This document shows positions 9,553-18,893 of a stretch of 64,000 nucleotides of DNA, piece after piece (positions within the stretch are counted from its first letter, which is position 1; each line of letters begins with the position of its first letter). The stretch lies in assembly GCF_010994755.1 (NCBI RefSeq), contig NZ_WHSB02000017.1, forward strand, positions 62,001 to 126,000. The letters run 5' to 3'. Position numbers and translations under genes: made by a program. The notes beneath the pieces were generated by a model. The model saw only the letters and a list, made by a program, of their open reading frames with translations, was not told the origin of the DNA and did no database searches. Source of the DNA: Shinella lacus. GTDB lineage: Bacteria > Pseudomonadota > Alphaproteobacteria > Rhizobiales > Rhizobiaceae.

Positions 9553-9600
9553 GGCGGCCGGCTCTTATCGATCGATAAAGATGTGTTCAGGCGGTGGGTC

Positions 9601-10131
9601 TCAATGCCCGCCGCTTTTTTCCGCGGGCTTGCCGGCCGGAACCTCGCCCTTGACGAGCGTCTGGCCCTTCTTCGGCGCCGGGTCCTGTACGGAGGCGGTG
9701 GTAATATAGTCGATCTGCTCGACATAGACCTCCGCGATCACCTCCGCACCAAAACGGCGGTTCAGCCCCTCCTTGACGATGCCGCGAAAGGCATCGACGT
9801 CGAAGCTGCCGACCGTCGCCACGTCGATCATCTTCTTGCCGACGAGCAGCGTATAGAGCTCGTCGGTGATCATCTGCGGCAGGGGCACGGTCTGTTTGGC
9901 GGCAAGCTCCTTGTTCGCCTTGTAGGCGAGCTTGGTGAGGAGGTAGCCGCTGACGCCGCCCTCCCCGATCACCGGCACGGTCGTCGTATAGCCGCTGACG
10001 AACTCCATGGCCGCCTCGCGTTCCGCGGCCGTCGTATCGACCTTGGGGGCCGAGGCCATCTTCAGCGAAAAATAGACCGAGGCGAGCGTGATCGCGAGGA
10101 TCCAGACGCCGGTGCCGATGAGCTTGATCAT
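9601..10131 (-). CDS. Conserved hypothetical membrane-anchored protein at end of flagellar cluster
   Basis: 176 residues with one N-terminal membrane segment (about residues 4-22, LIGTGVWILAITLASVYF) followed by a soluble, probably periplasmic, domain. The C terminus is Lys/Pro/Gly-rich. Topology and the late VIAEVYVEQIDYIT strand faintly recall FliL-like proteins, but no defining motif is present. The ATG overlaps the stop of the FlgN-like gene by the ATGA arrangement, so it belongs to the flgJ-like/flgN-like operon. The position suggests a flagellar or envelope role. I do not recognise a family. Confidence 0.8.
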   Translation of the reverse strand: MIKLIGTGVWILAITLASVYFSLKMASAPKVDTTAAEREAAMEFVSGYTTTVPVIGEGGVSGYLLTKLAYKANKELAAKQTVPLPQMITDELYTLLVGKKMIDVATVGSFDVDAFRGIVKEGLNRRFGAEVIAEVYVEQIDYITTASVQDPAPKKGQTLVKGEVPAGKPAEKSGGH

Positions 10132-10496
10132 GTGCCGTAACTCACGCGGAACTGTTCCTGCGAATAGGTGCCGTCGGCTTCGAGGTCCTGCACGGCATTC
10201 TTCAGGATGCTGACGACCTCACGCACCGCATCGAGATGGGCGGAGACGCGCTGGGCGTTGGTCGCGAGCTTTTCACGAACGCGGCCGAGCTGCGTCGAAA
10301 ACGTCCGCGGCACCTCGTCCGGGCGCACATCGCGCGTCAGCATTGCCAGCTCGTAGAGGCAGCGGCTCTTGTGGGCGTTCGAGGTCGGCAGGTCGAATTC
10401 GGGATCGCTGCCGATATTGTCGTTCTCGTTGTCGATGATGGTCTCAAGCCGGCCGAGGACGGTGCGGATCCGGAGTTCGTTGGTCGCCTGTTCCAT
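10128..10496 (-). CDS. FlgN-like export chaperone candidate
   Basis: 122-residue, mostly alpha-helical, acidic cytosolic protein. The pattern NERL-type helix, CLYELAMLTRDV, then KLATNAQRVSAHLDAVREVVSIL resembles FlgN, the chaperone for hook-filament junction proteins FlgK and FlgL. It lies directly after a flgJ-like gene (4 nt gap), and elsewhere flgN sits near flgM or flgK. Similarity is by pattern only. It may instead be another small flagellar chaperone. Stop and next start overlap (ATGA). Confidence 0.6.
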   Translation of the reverse strand: MEQATNELRIRTVLGRLETIIDNENDNIGSDPEFDLPTSNAHKSRCLYELAMLTRDVRPDEVPRTFSTQLGRVREKLATNAQRVSAHLDAVREVVSILKNAVQDLEADGTYSQEQFRVSYGT

Positions 10497-10500
10497 TTTG

Positions 10501-11073
10501 TTATGCTCCGCTTACGCTTTTCTTGTCATGTTCCTTGATGCCCGGCGTCAGGTCGGCAAAGGCCTCCCGCTGCAGGGCCTGCACCATGCCGGATGCGACA
10601 CGGTCGGTATTCTTGTCTTTTTCCGGGGACGCGGCGCCGATGCCGCTGCTCTTGGCCAGGCTTTCGGCAATGCCGATGCCGCCGCCCTTGGCGATCGCCG
10701 TGCCGAGCTGGTCGGCCATCATGCCGCGCCACATCTCGCCGGCCGTGCCCTTGCCGTACATTTCTTCGCTGTCTGCCGGCAGCATGGATTTCACGAAATT
10801 CTGCAACACCATGGCTTCGAACTTGCGCAGGTGCTCCGGCACGGACTTGCCGCCGACGGCGGAAACACCCTGACTCGACGCATGCGCACCAGCCGAATCC
10901 CTGTTGAGGATGCTGCCGACGGTGGCCTGGAAACCGGCGCCCGCTTCCGCGAGGCTCGTCGCCTCGAAGGCGGCGCGGTTCGATTTCAGCTTGGCTTGCG
11001 CTTCCTGAACCTGGGCCGGGTCGGCGGCGCGCACGACATCAAGCACCAGATCGCTGGGGGGAGAAATTGCCAC
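10501..11073 (-). CDS. flgJ: FlgJ-type rod-binding protein without muramidase domain
   Basis: 190 residues. The core FEAMVLQNFVKSMLP, then MYGKGTAGEMWRGMMADQLGTAIAKGGGIGIAESL, is the rod-binding domain found at the N terminus of FlgJ, which caps the growing rod in the periplasm. The glucosaminidase/muramidase domain of enterobacterial FlgJ is absent. Peptidoglycan cutting may be supplied by the separate transglycosylase at 21190-21768. The N-terminal about 75 residues are poorly conserved. It is the first gene of a three-gene unit whose promoter must lie in 11074-11354. Confidence 0.75.
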   Translation of the reverse strand: MAISPPSDLVLDVVRAADPAQVQEAQAKLKSNRAAFEATSLAEAGAGFQATVGSILNRDSAGAHASSQGVSAVGGKSVPEHLRKFEAMVLQNFVKSMLPADSEEMYGKGTAGEMWRGMMADQLGTAIAKGGGIGIAESLAKSSGIGAASPEKDKNTDRVASGMVQALQREAFADLTPGIKEHDKKSVSGA

Positions 11074-11354
11074 GTCCTAAAGCCTTTCAGGTGTTTCCTG
11101 CAAGCCGGACCCGTCCTCATGGCGGTCCGCCGGCCTTTGACTGTTTGGGACATCGGGATCGTCCGCGCCGCATCTGCGGCTGCTTCGACAAACCTCGTCA
11201 TCGTCCTGATGCGACTATCGCTGCTCAACCTTACGGGAGGCTGGTGGCGGATGACGAAGTCGTGACGGCATCGACTGCCGAATCCACTCTGACGCAAGCT
11301 TCCATGAGACGGCGTTAAATCGCGTTTCATTACAAAAGCTTGGCGGAAGAGTGC

Positions 11355-11759
11355 CTAGTCGTCGCTCTTCTTGTAGGCGATGTGCTGGTCGATGAGGTCG
11401 TAGATGGAATTGTCGGCGGCCTCGCGGTCCTCGGCGCTGCGCGCTTCCTTGCGGTGCTCTTCCATGCGGTCGCCCTTGGTGCGCTCGCGCACCACGCGCA
11501 TCTCGTGCATCTGCTGAACGTTCGCCAGCATGTGGTCCTGCTGCTGGAGCTTGCTGTACTGGCCGGAATAGTGCCGCGAAAAGCTGCGATGCACCGGATC
11601 GAGCGAGTTGATCGCGCCGATGACGGCATCCATCGTCTCCGCCACTTCCTGGCGCTGCTGCGTGGTGTTGGCGAGGTCGATCTCGGCCATCTTTTCCAGG
11701 TGACGCTGCACGGAGACCAGGCGTTTCAGCTTGTCCGAACGGTTCTGCGCCATCGTCAT
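11355..11759 (-). CDS. FliJ-like coiled-coil flagellar protein
   Basis: 134 residues, almost entirely charged heptad-like helix (DKLKRLVSVQRHLEKMAEIDLA, then ERTKGDRMEEHRKEARSAEDREA). The size, the coiled-coil character and the position beside export-gate genes fit FliJ, the ATPase-complex stalk and general chaperone. The match is structural, not by motif. I use the ATG at 11759 because it overlaps the fliR stop (ATGA). The 281-bp spacer downstream (11074-11354) holds only the flgJ promoter region as far as I can see. Confidence 0.6.
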   Translation of the reverse strand: MTMAQNRSDKLKRLVSVQRHLEKMAEIDLANTTQQRQEVAETMDAVIGAINSLDPVHRSFSRHYSGQYSKLQQQDHMLANVQQMHEMRVVRERTKGDRMEEHRKEARSAEDREAADNSIYDLIDQHIAYKKSDD

Positions 11760-12508
11760 CGCCCCTGGAAGACGGGAATGAAGCCGGCCGCGAAAATTTC
11801 AAGCAGCGAGGAAATGCCGAAATACATTAGCACCAGGCCGCCCAGGATGATGAAGGGCAGCGAGACGAAGTAGATCGGGATCTGCGGCGCCAGCTTGTTG
11901 ACGAGGCCGATGGAGACGTTGAACACCAGGCCGTAGAGGATGAAGGGGCTCGCGAGCCGCAGCATGATCATGAAGGTCTGGCTCAGCGTATCGGTGAGCG
12001 AGATGAGCGCGCTCTGCGGATTGAAGCCTTCGCCGAGCGGCATGACATTGTAGGATTCGATCAGCGCCCGCATGACGACATGGTGGAAATCCAGCATGAA
12101 AAGCACGAGCAGGCCGGCAAACGAGAGCAGGTTCGTCAGCTGGTTTTCGGCGGTGTCTTCGAGCACGTCCGGCGTCGGCGGCGCGTTGAAGCCCATCATC
12201 ATGGTGAGCACCGTGCCCGCGAATTGCAGGCCGAGCACGTAATAGCGCGCGATCAGGCCGATGACGGCGCCGGTCAGCGTTTCGAAGACGATGAGCTTGA
12301 GATAGCCGTCGAGCGAGCCGGAGGTGCGCGGGTAGATGACATCCCACATGATGGGCAGCACCGCCATGGAGATCGCCACCGCCAGGAACAGGCGGATCTG
12401 CATGGAGAGGCGCGCGGAGGAAAAACCCGGCAGCAGCATGAAACACCCGCCGACACGGCAAAAGGCGGCGAACAGCGCCAGCACCGTGCCCTGCGGGTCC
12501 GTTATCAT
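11756..12508 (-). CDS. fliR: Flagellar export gate protein FliR
   Basis: Inner-membrane component of the FliP-FliQ-FliR export channel, 250 residues with six or so hydrophobic segments. Recognisable stretches are [19 protein letters not shown] near the N terminus and [26 protein letters not shown] in the middle, typical of FliR/SctT. The ATG at 12508 overlaps the flhA stop (ATGA). The frame continues upstream inside flhA, but those residues are unrelated to the family. Confidence 0.93.
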   Translation of the reverse strand: MITDPQGTVLALFAAFCRVGGCFMLLPGFSSARLSMQIRLFLAVAISMAVLPIMWDVIYPRTSGSLDGYLKLIVFETLTGAVIGLIARYYVLGLQFAGTVLTMMMGFNAPPTPDVLEDTAENQLTNLLSFAGLLVLFMLDFHHVVMRALIESYNVMPLGEGFNPQSALISLTDTLSQTFMIMLRLASPFILYGLVFNVSIGLVNKLAPQIPIYFVSLPFIILGGLVLMYFGISSLLEIFAAGFIPVFQGR

Positions 12509-14592
12509 GAAATGGAGCCGAGAATCTTGATCTCGATGCCCTTGGCGAGCTCGACATGCGAGAGAACCGGCAATGTGGCGAACAGGCGCTCGATGATCAT
12601 GCGCACATAAGTGCGCGATTCGGGCGACGTGACCAGTACGAAAGGCGTGCCGCGGTCCAAAAACTCGCGGATAACCCGGGTTGCCTGCTCGGAAAACTCT
12701 TCGAGCTGGCGCGGATCGATGTCGAACTCGACGATTTCGCCCTTGGTGTCGCGCTTCAAGGCCTGGTGGAAGACCATGTCCCACTTGTTGCCGAGGCGCA
12801 GCACCGGTAGCACGCCGTTTTCGGCGAGATCGCCGCAGATCTGCTGAGACATGCGGATGCGGACATGCTCGACGATTTGCTCGGTCTTGCGGACATGCGG
12901 CGCGAGTTCGGCGACCGCTTCGAGGATGAGGTGCAGGTTGCGGATCGAGACGCGCTCGGCAAGCAACAGCTTCAGGACGGCCTGGAGGCCGGAATAGGAC
13001 ATGTGCGACGAGCAGATTTCGTCGGCGAGCTTGCGGTATTCCGGGTCGAGGCGCTCGATCAGCACCTTGACGTCCTTGTAGGACAGGAGCTGCGGCAGGT
13101 TGTTGCGGATGACTTCGGAGAGGTGCGTGAGAACCACCGAGACGTTATCGATCGGGTGGAAGCCTTCGCGGCGCAGGTCGTCTGCGAAGGTTTCGAGGAT
13201 CGAGACCGCCGGCATGCCGAAGGCGGGTTCGCGGATATCGTCGCCCGGCACGCTCGGCTTGCGCCCGCCGCCGGTGACGACCAGCACTTCGCCGACGCGC
13301 ACGATGTTGGACGCGATCGTCGTGCCGTGGATGCGGATTTGGTAGGATTTGTCGGGGATCGAGATGTCGTCGGAAACCTTGATTTCCGGCACGACGAAGC
13401 CGTATTGCCCGGCGAATTTCTTGCGCATCTTGCCGACGCGGAAGGCCAGTTCCTGGTGCGCGCCGAGCAGACGCGTGGAGACCTGCTTGCCGAGCAGAAG
13501 CTCGATTTCGGCGGTCTTCAGCACCGACTTAACCGAATCCTTCTCCTGGTCGCGCGTCTGTTGGACCTGTTTGGCCTCGTCGTCCCGGCGCGCCTTGTTC
13601 TCCGCTTCAATGCGGCGCGGGATCATCCACGCCCCGAAGGCCATGAGACCACCGAGCATCATGAACGGGAAGAACGGCAGGCCCGGAATAACCGCGAGCA
13701 TCATCATCAGGCCGGACGCGACGAAGAGCGCACGTGGATAGCCGGAGAGCTGGTTGACGACCGCCTGATCCGTCGAGCCTGCCGTGCCGCCGCGCGATAC
13801 GATGAGACCCGCGGCGAGCGACACGATAAGGGCCGGGATTTGCGAGACCAGGCCGTCGCCGACCGAAAGCTTGACGAAGACATCGGCCGCTTCCGACAGT
13901 TCCATACCGTGGCGGAAATACCCGATGATGATGCCACCGAAGACGTTGATGGCGGTGATGAGCAGGCCGGCGATCGCGTCGCCGCGCACGAATTTCGACG
14001 CACCGTCCATCGAGCCGAAGAAGGAGCTTTCCTCTTCCAGTTCGCGGCGACGCAGCTGCGCCTGTTTCTCGTCGATCAGGCCCGCCGAAAGGTCGGCGTC
14101 GATCGACATCTGCTTGCCGGGGATGGCGTCGAGGGTGAAACGCGCGCCGACTTCGGCGATACGCGTCGCGCCCTTGGTGATGACGATGAAGTTCACCACG
14201 ATGAGGATCATGAAGACGATGAGACCGATGACGAAATCGCCGGACATGACGAGGCTGGCAAAGCCTGCGATCACGCCGCCCGCCGCATCATGGCCCTCGT
14301 TGCCGTGCGAGAGGATGACGCGGGTCGTGGCGATGTTGAGCGCCAGCCGGATCATCGTCGCGATCAGCAGAACGGTCGGGAAGGACGAGAAATCGAGCGG
14401 GCGCTGGATCCACAGCGCCACCATCAGGATCAGGACCGAGAAGGCGATGGAGAAAGCCAGCCCCATGTCGATCATGAAGGCCGGAATCGGCAGGAAGAGG
14501 ATCGACAGGATCGTCAGGATGCCAACGGCGAACGCGATATCGCGGCCGTTTGGGCTCACCTTCGGAATGCTGATTGCCGGTACTTGCGCCAT
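12505..14592 (-). CDS. flhA: Flagellar export gate protein FlhA
   Basis: 695 residues, the normal length. The N-terminal half contains about eight membrane segments and the conserved FHIPEP-type cytoplasmic loop region ([25 protein letters not shown]). The C-terminal half is the soluble cytoplasmic domain that docks chaperone-substrate complexes ([20 protein letters not shown] and nearby). It forms the nonameric gate of the flagellar type III system with FlhB and FliPQR. A 208-bp spacer carrying a double-hairpin repeat separates it from fliQ upstream, so it may have its own promoter. Confidence 0.96.
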   Translation of the reverse strand: MAQVPAISIPKVSPNGRDIAFAVGILTILSILFLPIPAFMIDMGLAFSIAFSVLILMVALWIQRPLDFSSFPTVLLIATMIRLALNIATTRVILSHGNEGHDAAGGVIAGFASLVMSGDFVIGLIVFMILIVVNFIVITKGATRIAEVGARFTLDAIPGKQMSIDADLSAGLIDEKQAQLRRRELEEESSFFGSMDGASKFVRGDAIAGLLITAINVFGGIIIGYFRHGMELSEAADVFVKLSVGDGLVSQIPALIVSLAAGLIVSRGGTAGSTDQAVVNQLSGYPRALFVASGLMMMLAVIPGLPFFPFMMLGGLMAFGAWMIPRRIEAENKARRDDEAKQVQQTRDQEKDSVKSVLKTAEIELLLGKQVSTRLLGAHQELAFRVGKMRKKFAGQYGFVVPEIKVSDDISIPDKSYQIRIHGTTIASNIVRVGEVLVVTGGGRKPSVPGDDIREPAFGMPAVSILETFADDLRREGFHPIDNVSVVLTHLSEVIRNNLPQLLSYKDVKVLIERLDPEYRKLADEICSSHMSYSGLQAVLKLLLAERVSIRNLHLILEAVAELAPHVRKTEQIVEHVRIRMSQQICGDLAENGVLPVLRLGNKWDMVFHQALKRDTKGEIVEFDIDPRQLEEFSEQATRVIREFLDRGTPFVLVTSPESRTYVRMIIERLFATLPVLSHVELAKGIEIKILGSIS

Positions 14593-14696
14593 CGAAAGAG
14601 TTCCCGTCTCGTCATGAGAGGCGGCGGCGCGTCACACGCGCCGCCCATTTTCACCCCATGACCTACAGGCCGAAGCTTGCGCAAACCTCTCCTGTG

Positions 14697-14766
14697 TCAT
14701 GGTCGGGCCTGACCCGACCATCCACGCAACGGCTGTGGATCCTCGGGTCAAGCCCGAGGATGACGT
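14697..14766. repeat. Double-hairpin intergenic repeat (RIME-like)
   Basis: Two adjacent 9-bp stem, 5-nt loop inverted repeats: ATGGTCGGG/CCCGACCAT (14699-14721) and ATCCTCGGG/CCCGAGGAT (14739-14761). This two-palindrome design is typical of rhizobial intergenic mosaic elements. It sits between fliQ and flhA inside an otherwise tightly packed operon. Only one copy was noticed in the window. Confidence 0.7.
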
Positions 14767-14800
14767 CCCGCAGGTGGGATACTCTTGCGACAGAAACCGG

Positions 14801-15067
14801 CTAGAAGCCGCTTTCTATTCGGGAAAAGACGATATTGGTAAAAATGGAGATCTGGGCGCCGATGAAGGGGGCCGAGATGGCGATCGTCACGAAGATCGCG
14901 AGGATTTTCGGCACGAAGGTGAGGGTCATTTCCTGCACCTGGGTCAATGCCTGGATAAAAGCGATGGCGACGCCAACGATCATGGCGGCAAGCACGGCCG
15001 GTCCGGAGGCCACGACGACCGTCCAGATGGCTGCCTGCGCTATGTCGAGGGCGTCTGCCTCATTCAC
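14801..15067 (-). CDS. fliQ: Flagellar export gate protein FliQ
   Basis: 88 residues with two membrane helices: AIWTVVVASGPAVLAAMIVGVAIAFIQALTQVQE and ILAIFVTIAISAPFIGAQI. The QALTQVQEMTLTFVPK loop between them is the FliQ/SctS signature. It assembles with FliP and FliR in the export channel. Its start overlaps the flgD stop (ATGA), continuing the flbT-flgD-fliQ chain. Confidence 0.94.
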   Translation of the reverse strand: MNEADALDIAQAAIWTVVVASGPAVLAAMIVGVAIAFIQALTQVQEMTLTFVPKILAIFVTIAISAPFIGAQISIFTNIVFSRIESGF

Positions 15068-15513
15068 GTTTCGGGTTCACTCGCCGTGGTTTCGCTGACC
15101 TTCACGCCGGGACCGATGACAAGGGTCTTGCCCGAATCAAGCGTCGCAACGATGCCGTCGTTGTATAGCGTGACTTCCTTGACGACGCCAGAAATCTTGC
15201 CGTCCTCGCTGGTGACGGTGCGGCCGATGACCGAGTTCGCTTCCTGCAGCGAGGTGCGCTGCAGCAGGCTTTCCAGGTTCTTGTTGGTCTTGATAGTCTG
15301 CTCGACCTGCGAGAAGGTCGCAAGCTGCGCCATCTGCTGGGTCGCGTCCATCGGCTCGGTCGGATCCTGGTTCTTCATCTGCGCCACGAGCAGCTTCAGG
15401 AAGCTTTCGTAGTTGATGGTCGCCGACTTCTCGTCCGTGCCGGATTCAGCGCCGGTAACGGTCGGAACATAAGGCTTGTCTGCCGCCGATGCGGCGCCGA
15501 CGGGGGTTACCAT
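15064..15513 (-). CDS. flgD: Hook-capping scaffold protein FlgD
   Basis: 149 residues, shorter than enterobacterial FlgD (about 230). The conserved N-terminal capping region is clear: [22 protein letters not shown], then [15 protein letters not shown] short C-terminal domain follows. FlgD is exported and caps the growing hook. The ATG overlaps the flbT stop region by 7 nt. The short length suggests that the Tudor/Fn3-like insert domains are reduced. Confidence 0.92.
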   Translation of the reverse strand: MVTPVGAASAADKPYVPTVTGAESGTDEKSATINYESFLKLLVAQMKNQDPTEPMDATQQMAQLATFSQVEQTIKTNKNLESLLQRTSLQEANSVIGRTVTSEDGKISGVVKEVTLYNDGIVATLDSGKTLVIGPGVKVSETTASEPET

Positions 15514-15953
15514 GGTGCGATCTCCCTGCGGATCTGTTCGATGGTGGCCGGCGGGATCTCCTGATTGTTGAGGATGCGATCCTCGATCGGGTAGAGCGCG
15601 CGGATGGCTTTCAGCGCCTCGAAGACGCGGTCCTGGGTGACGAGGGCGTCGACGCGCTTGAGCTCGGCGAGCACTTCCTCGTTCTTGAAGCAGGAAAGCA
15701 GCATGATGACCGATTTGCGGAACATGGCGATCGACTGTTCGGCCCCTTCCGGATTGATCAGCGCCATCTGGGCGATGAAGTAGAGCTGGCGAAGCGGCGT
15801 GGTGGCCTGCTCGGGCTGAAGAACGTGGTTTTCCAGGAGGAAGGTGACATCGTTGAGGAATTCGATCGCGACCTTGCGGTCGACCCTCAAAACTGCGCCG
15901 TTGACGAAAATGCGCTCACCGGACTTCAGCGATATACGCAGTGTACTTTTCAT
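15507..15953 (-). CDS. flbT: Flagellin expression regulator FlbT
   Basis: 148-residue cytosolic regulator. The [37 protein letters not shown] start and [11 protein letters not shown] segment identify FlbT. In Caulobacter FlbT acts on the 5' untranslated region of flagellin mRNA; in Brucella it promotes flagellin production. It overlaps flaF (ATGA) and flgD. The conserved leaders of flaA, flaB and flaC in this window are plausible targets (inference). Confidence 0.93.
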   Translation of the reverse strand: MKSTLRISLKSGERIFVNGAVLRVDRKVAIEFLNDVTFLLENHVLQPEQATTPLRQLYFIAQMALINPEGAEQSIAMFRKSVIMLLSCFKNEEVLAELKRVDALVTQDRVFEALKAIRALYPIEDRILNNQEIPPATIEQIRREIAPW

Positions 15954-16303
15954 TTGATGCCATCCTTGATGATGGTGGTGATGTCGATGATGCCCTGGAA
16001 ATTGTTGGATTCGCGTTTGCGGATCTTTTCGACTTCCTTGAGTATCCAGATGGCGATCGAGATGAGGTTGGCCCGAAGCTCGTCTTCGAGCTGGTTTTCC
16101 GGATTTCCGAGATCTTCGATAAAGCGTATCCAGACGCGGCGGGTAAAGTAGATCGCCTCCACCGCTTCCCTGCCGTAGGTGCCGCCATCGGAGGCCATTG
16201 CCGCTGTCAGAAGCGCAATCGACCGGTCGAGGACCTGCCGCTCTCGATCTTTCGAGACGGCAACGCCTTCCTCCATGATCTCGGCATATGAAAACTGGTA
16301 CAT
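15950..16303 (-). CDS. flaF: Flagellar assembly regulator FlaF
   Basis: 117 residues. MYQFSYAEI, then [13 protein letters not shown] and [17 protein letters not shown], is the FlaF signature. Together with FlbT it adjusts flagellin synthesis and secretion in alphaproteobacteria, usually acting in opposition to FlbT. It lies 38 nt downstream of flgL and is translationally coupled to flbT. Confidence 0.92.
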   Translation of the reverse strand: MYQFSYAEIMEEGVAVSKDRERQVLDRSIALLTAAMASDGGTYGREAVEAIYFTRRVWIRFIEDLGNPENQLEDELRANLISIAIWILKEVEKIRKRESNNFQGIIDITTIIKDGIK

Positions 16304-16341
16304 TCAGACATCCTTCATGTGTGTCCGTACCCTCTGGTTCA

Positions 16342-17400
16342 TCAGAGGTAATTCAGCAGGCTCAGGTTCTGGATCCTCGACGTCAGCGTGTAAGCGAGCG
16401 AAAGTTGCGATTCGAGCGTGGTGACGCGCGTCGCCGCCTCGTAGGTATCGATGCCTTCCATATCCTTGATGCTGGTGCTCAGGATGGTGATCTGGGCATT
16501 GAGCGAGGTATTGGCCTGGGTCACGCGCGCCTCGGAAATGCCGAGCTTGGAGCGCTCGCCATCAATGCCGGAGATCGCGCGGCCCGTATAGTCGATCGCC
16601 GCGTCGCTGACCGTCTTGCGGGTCTGTTCTGAAATGCCGAGTGCCAGCAGCTCCTGACCGAGCACGAGGCCGAGCGCCATGTAGCGCATGCCCTCGACAT
16701 TGGTGTTGGTCGAGCTCTGTACCGTCTCGGCCGTGCTGATGCGGCTCTGCATGTTCTCGTCGGACGCGTTCGACCAGTCCGTCTCCCAGCCCGGCCCCAT
16801 GAAACTCGTTTCGAGGTTGTCGATGAAGTCCTGCATGTCGGTCGGCGTGATGCCGGCGACGGCGACTTCATTGCTCTGCGGGAAGCCGAAATGCGTGGCG
16901 AATGCGGCGTCGAACGCTGCCTTCGCGTCGGAAACCGGCGTTTCCTGCAAATAGTCCTTGAGCGGCGTCACGTCGGTGTTGATGCCGGCAAAGAGGAATT
17001 CACCGCTAAAAGAACTGTTGGCGGCGGCGGTGAAGGTCGACATCGCGTTGCCGATGTTCTCCTTGGCGAGCGCCAGCTGGTCGGCGGACGTGATGCCGGA
17101 AAGCGCGATGAACACTTCCAGCGCATCGTTTGCCGCCGTCGACATCTGGCCGAGCGCTTCCTGCGAAGCGGCAAGGCGCTGCGTCGTCAGCGCGTTGGTG
17201 CTCTTCAGCGATTCCATGCGCTGGAGGTCGCGGTGCAGGTTCAGCGTGCGCGCGGTCTTGGCGCCGAGCACGGCGCCGACATCGGCATGACGGCCGGTGA
17301 CCGTCTCCTCCTGAAGCTGCAACATCTCCTTCTGCGCGCTGGCGACGGTAAGCCGCATCGCGTTCTGAAGGGACATGTTCGAAACGAAAGAAGTCTTCAT
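16342..17400 (-). CDS. flgL: Hook-filament junction protein FlgL
   Basis: 352 residues, exported axial protein (HAP3) that links the hook to the filament. It has a flagellin-like N terminus ([33 protein letters not shown]) and a C-terminal amphipathic helix ([28 protein letters not shown]) that pair in the D0/D1 coiled coil. It follows flgK by 3 nt. Confidence 0.93.
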   Translation of the reverse strand: MKTSFVSNMSLQNAMRLTVASAQKEMLQLQEETVTGRHADVGAVLGAKTARTLNLHRDLQRMESLKSTNALTTQRLAASQEALGQMSTAANDALEVFIALSGITSADQLALAKENIGNAMSTFTAAANSSFSGEFLFAGINTDVTPLKDYLQETPVSDAKAAFDAAFATHFGFPQSNEVAVAGITPTDMQDFIDNLETSFMGPGWETDWSNASDENMQSRISTAETVQSSTNTNVEGMRYMALGLVLGQELLALGISEQTRKTVSDAAIDYTGRAISGIDGERSKLGISEARVTQANTSLNAQITILSTSIKDMEGIDTYEAATRVTTLESQLSLAYTLTSRIQNLSLLNYL

Positions 17401-17403
17401 AAC

Positions 17404-18849
17404 TTACCCCGCCGCCTGTAGAAGCGCGGCAATCATCTCATCGACCGCCGCCACGAGTTTCGCCGACGCCTTGTAGGATTGCTCGAGGTCGAGAAGCAGG
17501 GCCAGTTCCTCGTCGAGGCTGACGGCCGTCACATTGAGAAGCGCTTCCTGGGTGCGGCCGAGCAGCGCTGTCTTGTCGTCGCCTGCCGTCGTCGCCGCGC
17601 TGCGGATCTGTTCCAGCCAGCCAACCGAGCCGGTCGAGAAGGCGAGGATCGTGCCGGTCGTGTCGATCGCCGCATCCGGGTCGAAGGTCCTGGTCGTCTC
17701 GAAACCCGTCGCGTAGCCGTTCAACAGCTCCGAGAAGCTGGCATCGTCATTCAGGTTGAAGGTCGCGTTGATGCCGTCGCGCAGCAGCATGGCATTGCCG
17801 CCCTGCGCGGTGATCACGTCCGGATTGACCTTGATGACCGCGCCGAGACCTGGCGAATTGACCGTCGGGATGCCGCTCCAGGTGAAGAGGCCGTCGGTCG
17901 CCACGAAGGTGCCGGAGCCCGGCGGCGTCTCGACGCTCTCGGAGAACATCGAGATGAGGGCGACGGACATTTCGTCGAGCTGGTTCTGGAAGGTCGGCGC
18001 GACGTTGTCACGGATCTGCAAGAGAGCTGCGATCGAGCCTTGTGCGCTGGTGTTGCCGCCGGCACCCGGCTGGATCGGCACGCCGTCCACATAGACCGGG
18101 AAGCCGTCGACGGCCGCGGTGTAGGTGGTCTGCGGCTCGAAGGTCACCGTGCGCGCCACCGTCTCGAACAGCACCGTGCCGTCGCTCGTGTAGAGCGCCA
18201 GGTCGTTGTTCGTGCGGTTGACGGCGGTGACGCCGACGATCGCGGAGATTTCGGTGAGCAGCTTGTCGCGCTGGTCGAGCGCATCGTTGACGTCGGTGCC
18301 CGACGCCGTGCCCTGCTTGACCTTGTCGTTCTGGGTCTTGAATTCGCTGAGCAGGCGGTTGAGTTCCTTCACCGCCCCGTCGATGTCCGCATCCGCTTCG
18401 GACCGAAGCTTCTGCAGGGCATGCGAGGTGCCGTTCAGGGAATTTGCGACATCGATCGCATCCGACACGACCGTCTCGGCGAGCGAGACTTCGTTCGGCT
18501 TGTCGGCGAAGGTCTGGAGATTGTCGCGCAGCTTTGCGAGATAGGTGGAGGGGGCGAGTTCATAGTCCTCGCCGCCCATCATCATCTTCATCTGCGTGAG
18601 ACCGGACAGGAGCGTGTCCTGGCCGGCGGACTTGGAGATCGACAGCAGGTTCTGCTTCAGCAGTGCTTCGTTCTGTGCACGCTGCGTTTCGACCACCGTT
18701 GCACCGGAGGTCGCCGTAGCGAGGATCGCCGCGCGGCGGGCGTAGGCCGGGTTGCTTGCATTGGCAATGTTCTTCGACGCGACGGCCGATTGAAGGCCTA
18801 CGTTGGAGAAGCTGGACTGAGCAGTCTTCATTGCTGCTGAAAGCGACAT
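17404..18849 (-). CDS. flgK: Hook-filament junction protein FlgK
   Basis: 481 residues, exported axial protein (HAP1). The N terminus MSLSAAMKTAQSSFSNVGLQ, then VASKNIANASNPAYARR, and the C terminus SLDEELALLLDLEQSYKASAKLVAAVDEM, are the FlgK axial helices. The central part is a Thr/Val-rich variable domain. It lies 44 nt after flgE and 3 nt before flgL in the class III hook operon. Confidence 0.94.
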   Translation of the reverse strand: MSLSAAMKTAQSSFSNVGLQSAVASKNIANASNPAYARRAAILATATSGATVVETQRAQNEALLKQNLLSISKSAGQDTLLSGLTQMKMMMGGEDYELAPSTYLAKLRDNLQTFADKPNEVSLAETVVSDAIDVANSLNGTSHALQKLRSEADADIDGAVKELNRLLSEFKTQNDKVKQGTASGTDVNDALDQRDKLLTEISAIVGVTAVNRTNNDLALYTSDGTVLFETVARTVTFEPQTTYTAAVDGFPVYVDGVPIQPGAGGNTSAQGSIAALLQIRDNVAPTFQNQLDEMSVALISMFSESVETPPGSGTFVATDGLFTWSGIPTVNSPGLGAVIKVNPDVITAQGGNAMLLRDGINATFNLNDDASFSELLNGYATGFETTRTFDPDAAIDTTGTILAFSTGSVGWLEQIRSAATTAGDDKTALLGRTQEALLNVTAVSLDEELALLLDLEQSYKASAKLVAAVDEMIAALLQAAG

Positions 18850-18893
18850 CGGTTCTACCTAACTCTCGAATGCACGCGCGGCGTCATGCCGGC

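Noticed and set aside
9534-9566. Terminator after the TagA-like gene
   Set aside because: AGCCGGC/GCCGGCT has a 13-nt loop, overlaps the stop codon and has no T-run.
12865-14661. 598-codon plus-strand frame opposite flhA
   Set aside because: His/Arg/Asp-rich shadow of flhA with no recognisable domain.
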